Shown: positions 5,136 to 6,162 of the stretch, piece by piece
Position numbering within the stretch: position 1 is the stretch's first letter
Layout: each line of letters begins with the position of its first letter
NCBI GenBank assembly: GCA_021163585.1
Contig: JAGGTW010000016.1
Span: 1-6,162, forward strand
From: Desulfurococcales archaeon
Lineage (GTDB): Archaea > Thermoproteota > Thermoprotei_A > Sulfolobales > NBVN01
Reading direction: 5' to 3'
DNA length: 6,162 nt
Translations under genes and position numbers: made by a program
The notes under the pieces: generated by a model
Told to the model about the DNA's origin: nothing
Database searches by the model: none
The model's input: only the letters and a program-made list of their open reading frames with translations

Positions 5136-6162
5136 TTGAGGGTTGTAGTACTTACTGGCGGGTTTGCCACAAGGCTCAGACCACTAACATTAACAAAGCC
5201 TAAGTCTCTTCTTCCAGTACTGGGTAAGCCCCTACTGGACTGGATCCTTGAAGGCTTAGCTAAGTCAGGACTCAAGGAAGTCATACTTTCGGTCAGGTAC
5301 CTTGCCAGCATGATCAAGAGGAGGTATGGAGATGGCTCAAGAGTTGGCTGCTTTATCAAGTACGCTGAGGAGGTCAAGCCCTTAGGTGATGCAGGTCCTA
5401 TACCGCTGATCGACAGAGATGTGGGACTGGACTCGACCTTCCTTGTAGTTTATGGGGATGTTTTTAGTAATATTGACTATAAGGACGTCATAGAGTACCA
5501 TAAAAAGAGTGGTGGTCTAGCTACTCTGGTTTTAACTAAAGTTGATAATCCCTACAGGTATGGAGTAGCTGTAGTAGATGACGACGGTAGAATTACTGAC
5601 TTCATAGAAAAACCTCCGAAAAGCCATGCTATGTCAAACCTAGTAAATGCTGGGATCTACGTGTTTGAACCCGAAGTACTAAAGTACTTTCCTGAAAAGA
5701 CACCGTCTAAATTAGCTAAGGACGTCATACCTAAGCTGGTTAATGATGGCGTCATCTACGGCTACATACATAATGGGCTGTGGTCCGACATAGGTGTCCC
5801 AGCAGACTACCTGAGGGCTAACTTTGAAGCTCTAACACACTATTACCCAGAGGGGTATATGAGTAAGTCAGCCGATATCAACGGAGCTGAGATCCTAGAC
5901 CCCGTATATATTGGTGAAGACGTCATCATTGACTCAGAGTCCATCATAGGGCCCTTCACTATAATTAATGAAGGATGTAAGATAGGGAAACAAACTAGAA
6001 TACTTAATTCCATACTCTTAAGCAACGCTATAGTAGAGGGTTCATCACTGATCATGAAGAGCATAATAGGTGAGAGGTGCTATATAGGGAAGTGGGTCAG
6101 GGTAAGTGAAAACTGTGTAATCGGTGATGAGGTTGTTGTGAGGGACTGCGTATATATAGCAA
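5136..6162 (+). CDS. Sugar-1-phosphate nucleotidyltransferase with left-handed beta-helix tail (3' end outside the window)
   Basis: 342 residues are visible and the frame is still open. The N-terminal Rossmann-like domain has the pyrophosphorylase signature VVLTGGFATRLRPLTLTKPK (residues 4-23). It also has a PLGDAGPI loop (82-89, aspartate where the family often has threonine), the metal-binding VVYGD (104-108), FIEKP (156-160), NAGIYVF (171-177) and WSDIGVPADYL (216-226). From about 255 onward, hexapeptide-type repeats (PVYIGEDV, SIIGPFT, CKIGKQT, SIIGERC, CVIGDEV) form a left-handed beta-helix. This is the GCD1/COG1208 layout: it joins NTP and a sugar-1-phosphate to give an NDP-sugar (GDP-mannose or dTDP/UDP-glucose types) for glycan or glycolipid synthesis in the cytoplasm. 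The exact sugar cannot be decided. The TTG at 5136 is preferred over GTG 5127 because it gives the family-typical M-x-x-V-x-L start and has GGTG 6 nt upstream. The usual length of about 350-400 aa suggests only a short tail is missing. Confidence 0.88.
   Translation, partial: MRVVVLTGGFATRLRPLTLTKPKSLLPVLGKPLLDWILEGLAKSGLKEVILSVRYLASMIKRRYGDGSRVGCFIKYAEEVKPLGDAGPIPLIDRDVGLDSTFLVVYGDVFSNIDYKDVIEYHKKSGGLATLVLTKVDNPYRYGVAVVDDDGRITDFIEKPPKSHAMSNLVNAGIYVFEPEVLKYFPEKTPSKLAKDVIPKLVNDGVIYGYIHNGLWSDIGVPADYLRANFEALTHYYPEGYMSKSADINGAEILDPVYIGEDVIIDSESIIGPFTIINEGCKIGKQTRILNSILLSNAIVEGSSLIMKSIIGERCYIGKWVRVSENCVIGDEVVVRDCVYIA

Noticed and set aside
5102..5377. Minus-strand 91-codon frame across the nucleotidyltransferase start
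   Set aside because: Opposite strand of the conserved pyrophosphorylase signature, which is clearly coding on plus; no RBS or domain.
5674..5689. Tandem AAGTACT copies as a second operator
   Set aside because: They lie in frame inside the nucleotidyltransferase and simply encode the conserved-looking EVLKYF stretch; codon usage explains them.
5843..6064. Minus-strand 73-codon frame opposite the beta-helix region
   Set aside because: Antisense to hexapeptide repeats; no independent evidence.
1..6162. tRNA or rRNA genes, CRISPR array, insertion sequence, toxin-antitoxin or defence genes
   Set aside because: No cloverleaf-like sequence, regularly spaced repeats, transposase motifs or terminal repeats were seen on either strand; nearly all sequence is occupied by seven ordinary genes.

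Overview
The window looks like chromosomal DNA from a (hyper)thermophilic crenarchaeon (Thermoproteota). The evidence is: protein types with an archaeal character (a short-tailed valyl-tRNA synthetase, a stand-alone DHH phosphoesterase, a COG2108-type radical SAM protein, a coiled-coil/winged-helix protein of crenarchaeal type beside a MinD/ParA ATPase); ribosome-binding sites built on GGTG/AGGTG; many TTG and GTG starts; and heavy use of AGG/AGA arginine and ATA isoleucine codons. The exact order (for example Desulfurococcales or Acidilobales) is a guess. Gene spacing is tight, with no rRNA, tRNA, insertion sequence or CRISPR seen.

Layout. (1) 2-415 (+) is the 3' end of valS. It runs tail-to-tail into, and overlaps by 27 bp, a DHH-family phosphoesterase (389-1360, -). 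(2) A radical SAM protein with an additional N-terminal cysteine cluster (1433-2497, -) lies just upstream of the DHH gene on the same strand. (3) A 77-bp divergent spacer holding a perfect 9-bp inverted repeat separates it from a 12-helix MFS transporter (2575-3858, +). (4) The transporter overlaps tail-to-tail, by 26 bp, a two-gene minus-strand operon: a coiled-coil plus winged-helix DNA-binding protein (4600-5001) followed 5 bp later by a MinD/ParA-type ATPase (3833-4594). (5) A 134-bp divergent spacer with several short inverted repeats leads to a sugar-1-phosphate nucleotidyltransferase with a left-handed beta-helix tail (5136 to the window end, +), cut off by the window edge.

How the genes may work together. 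Most are single housekeeping or metabolic genes: translation, nucleic-acid turnover, sugar-nucleotide synthesis. The pair most likely to form a system is the winged-helix protein with the ParA/MinD ATPase. It has the architecture of a partition-type module (ATPase plus small dimeric DNA binder), comparable in layout but not in DNA-binding fold to crenarchaeal SegAB. The ATPase carries arginine where deviant Walker A motifs usually have the signature lysine. The radical SAM and MFS genes may share an operator. No gene-free stretch exceeds 134 bp.
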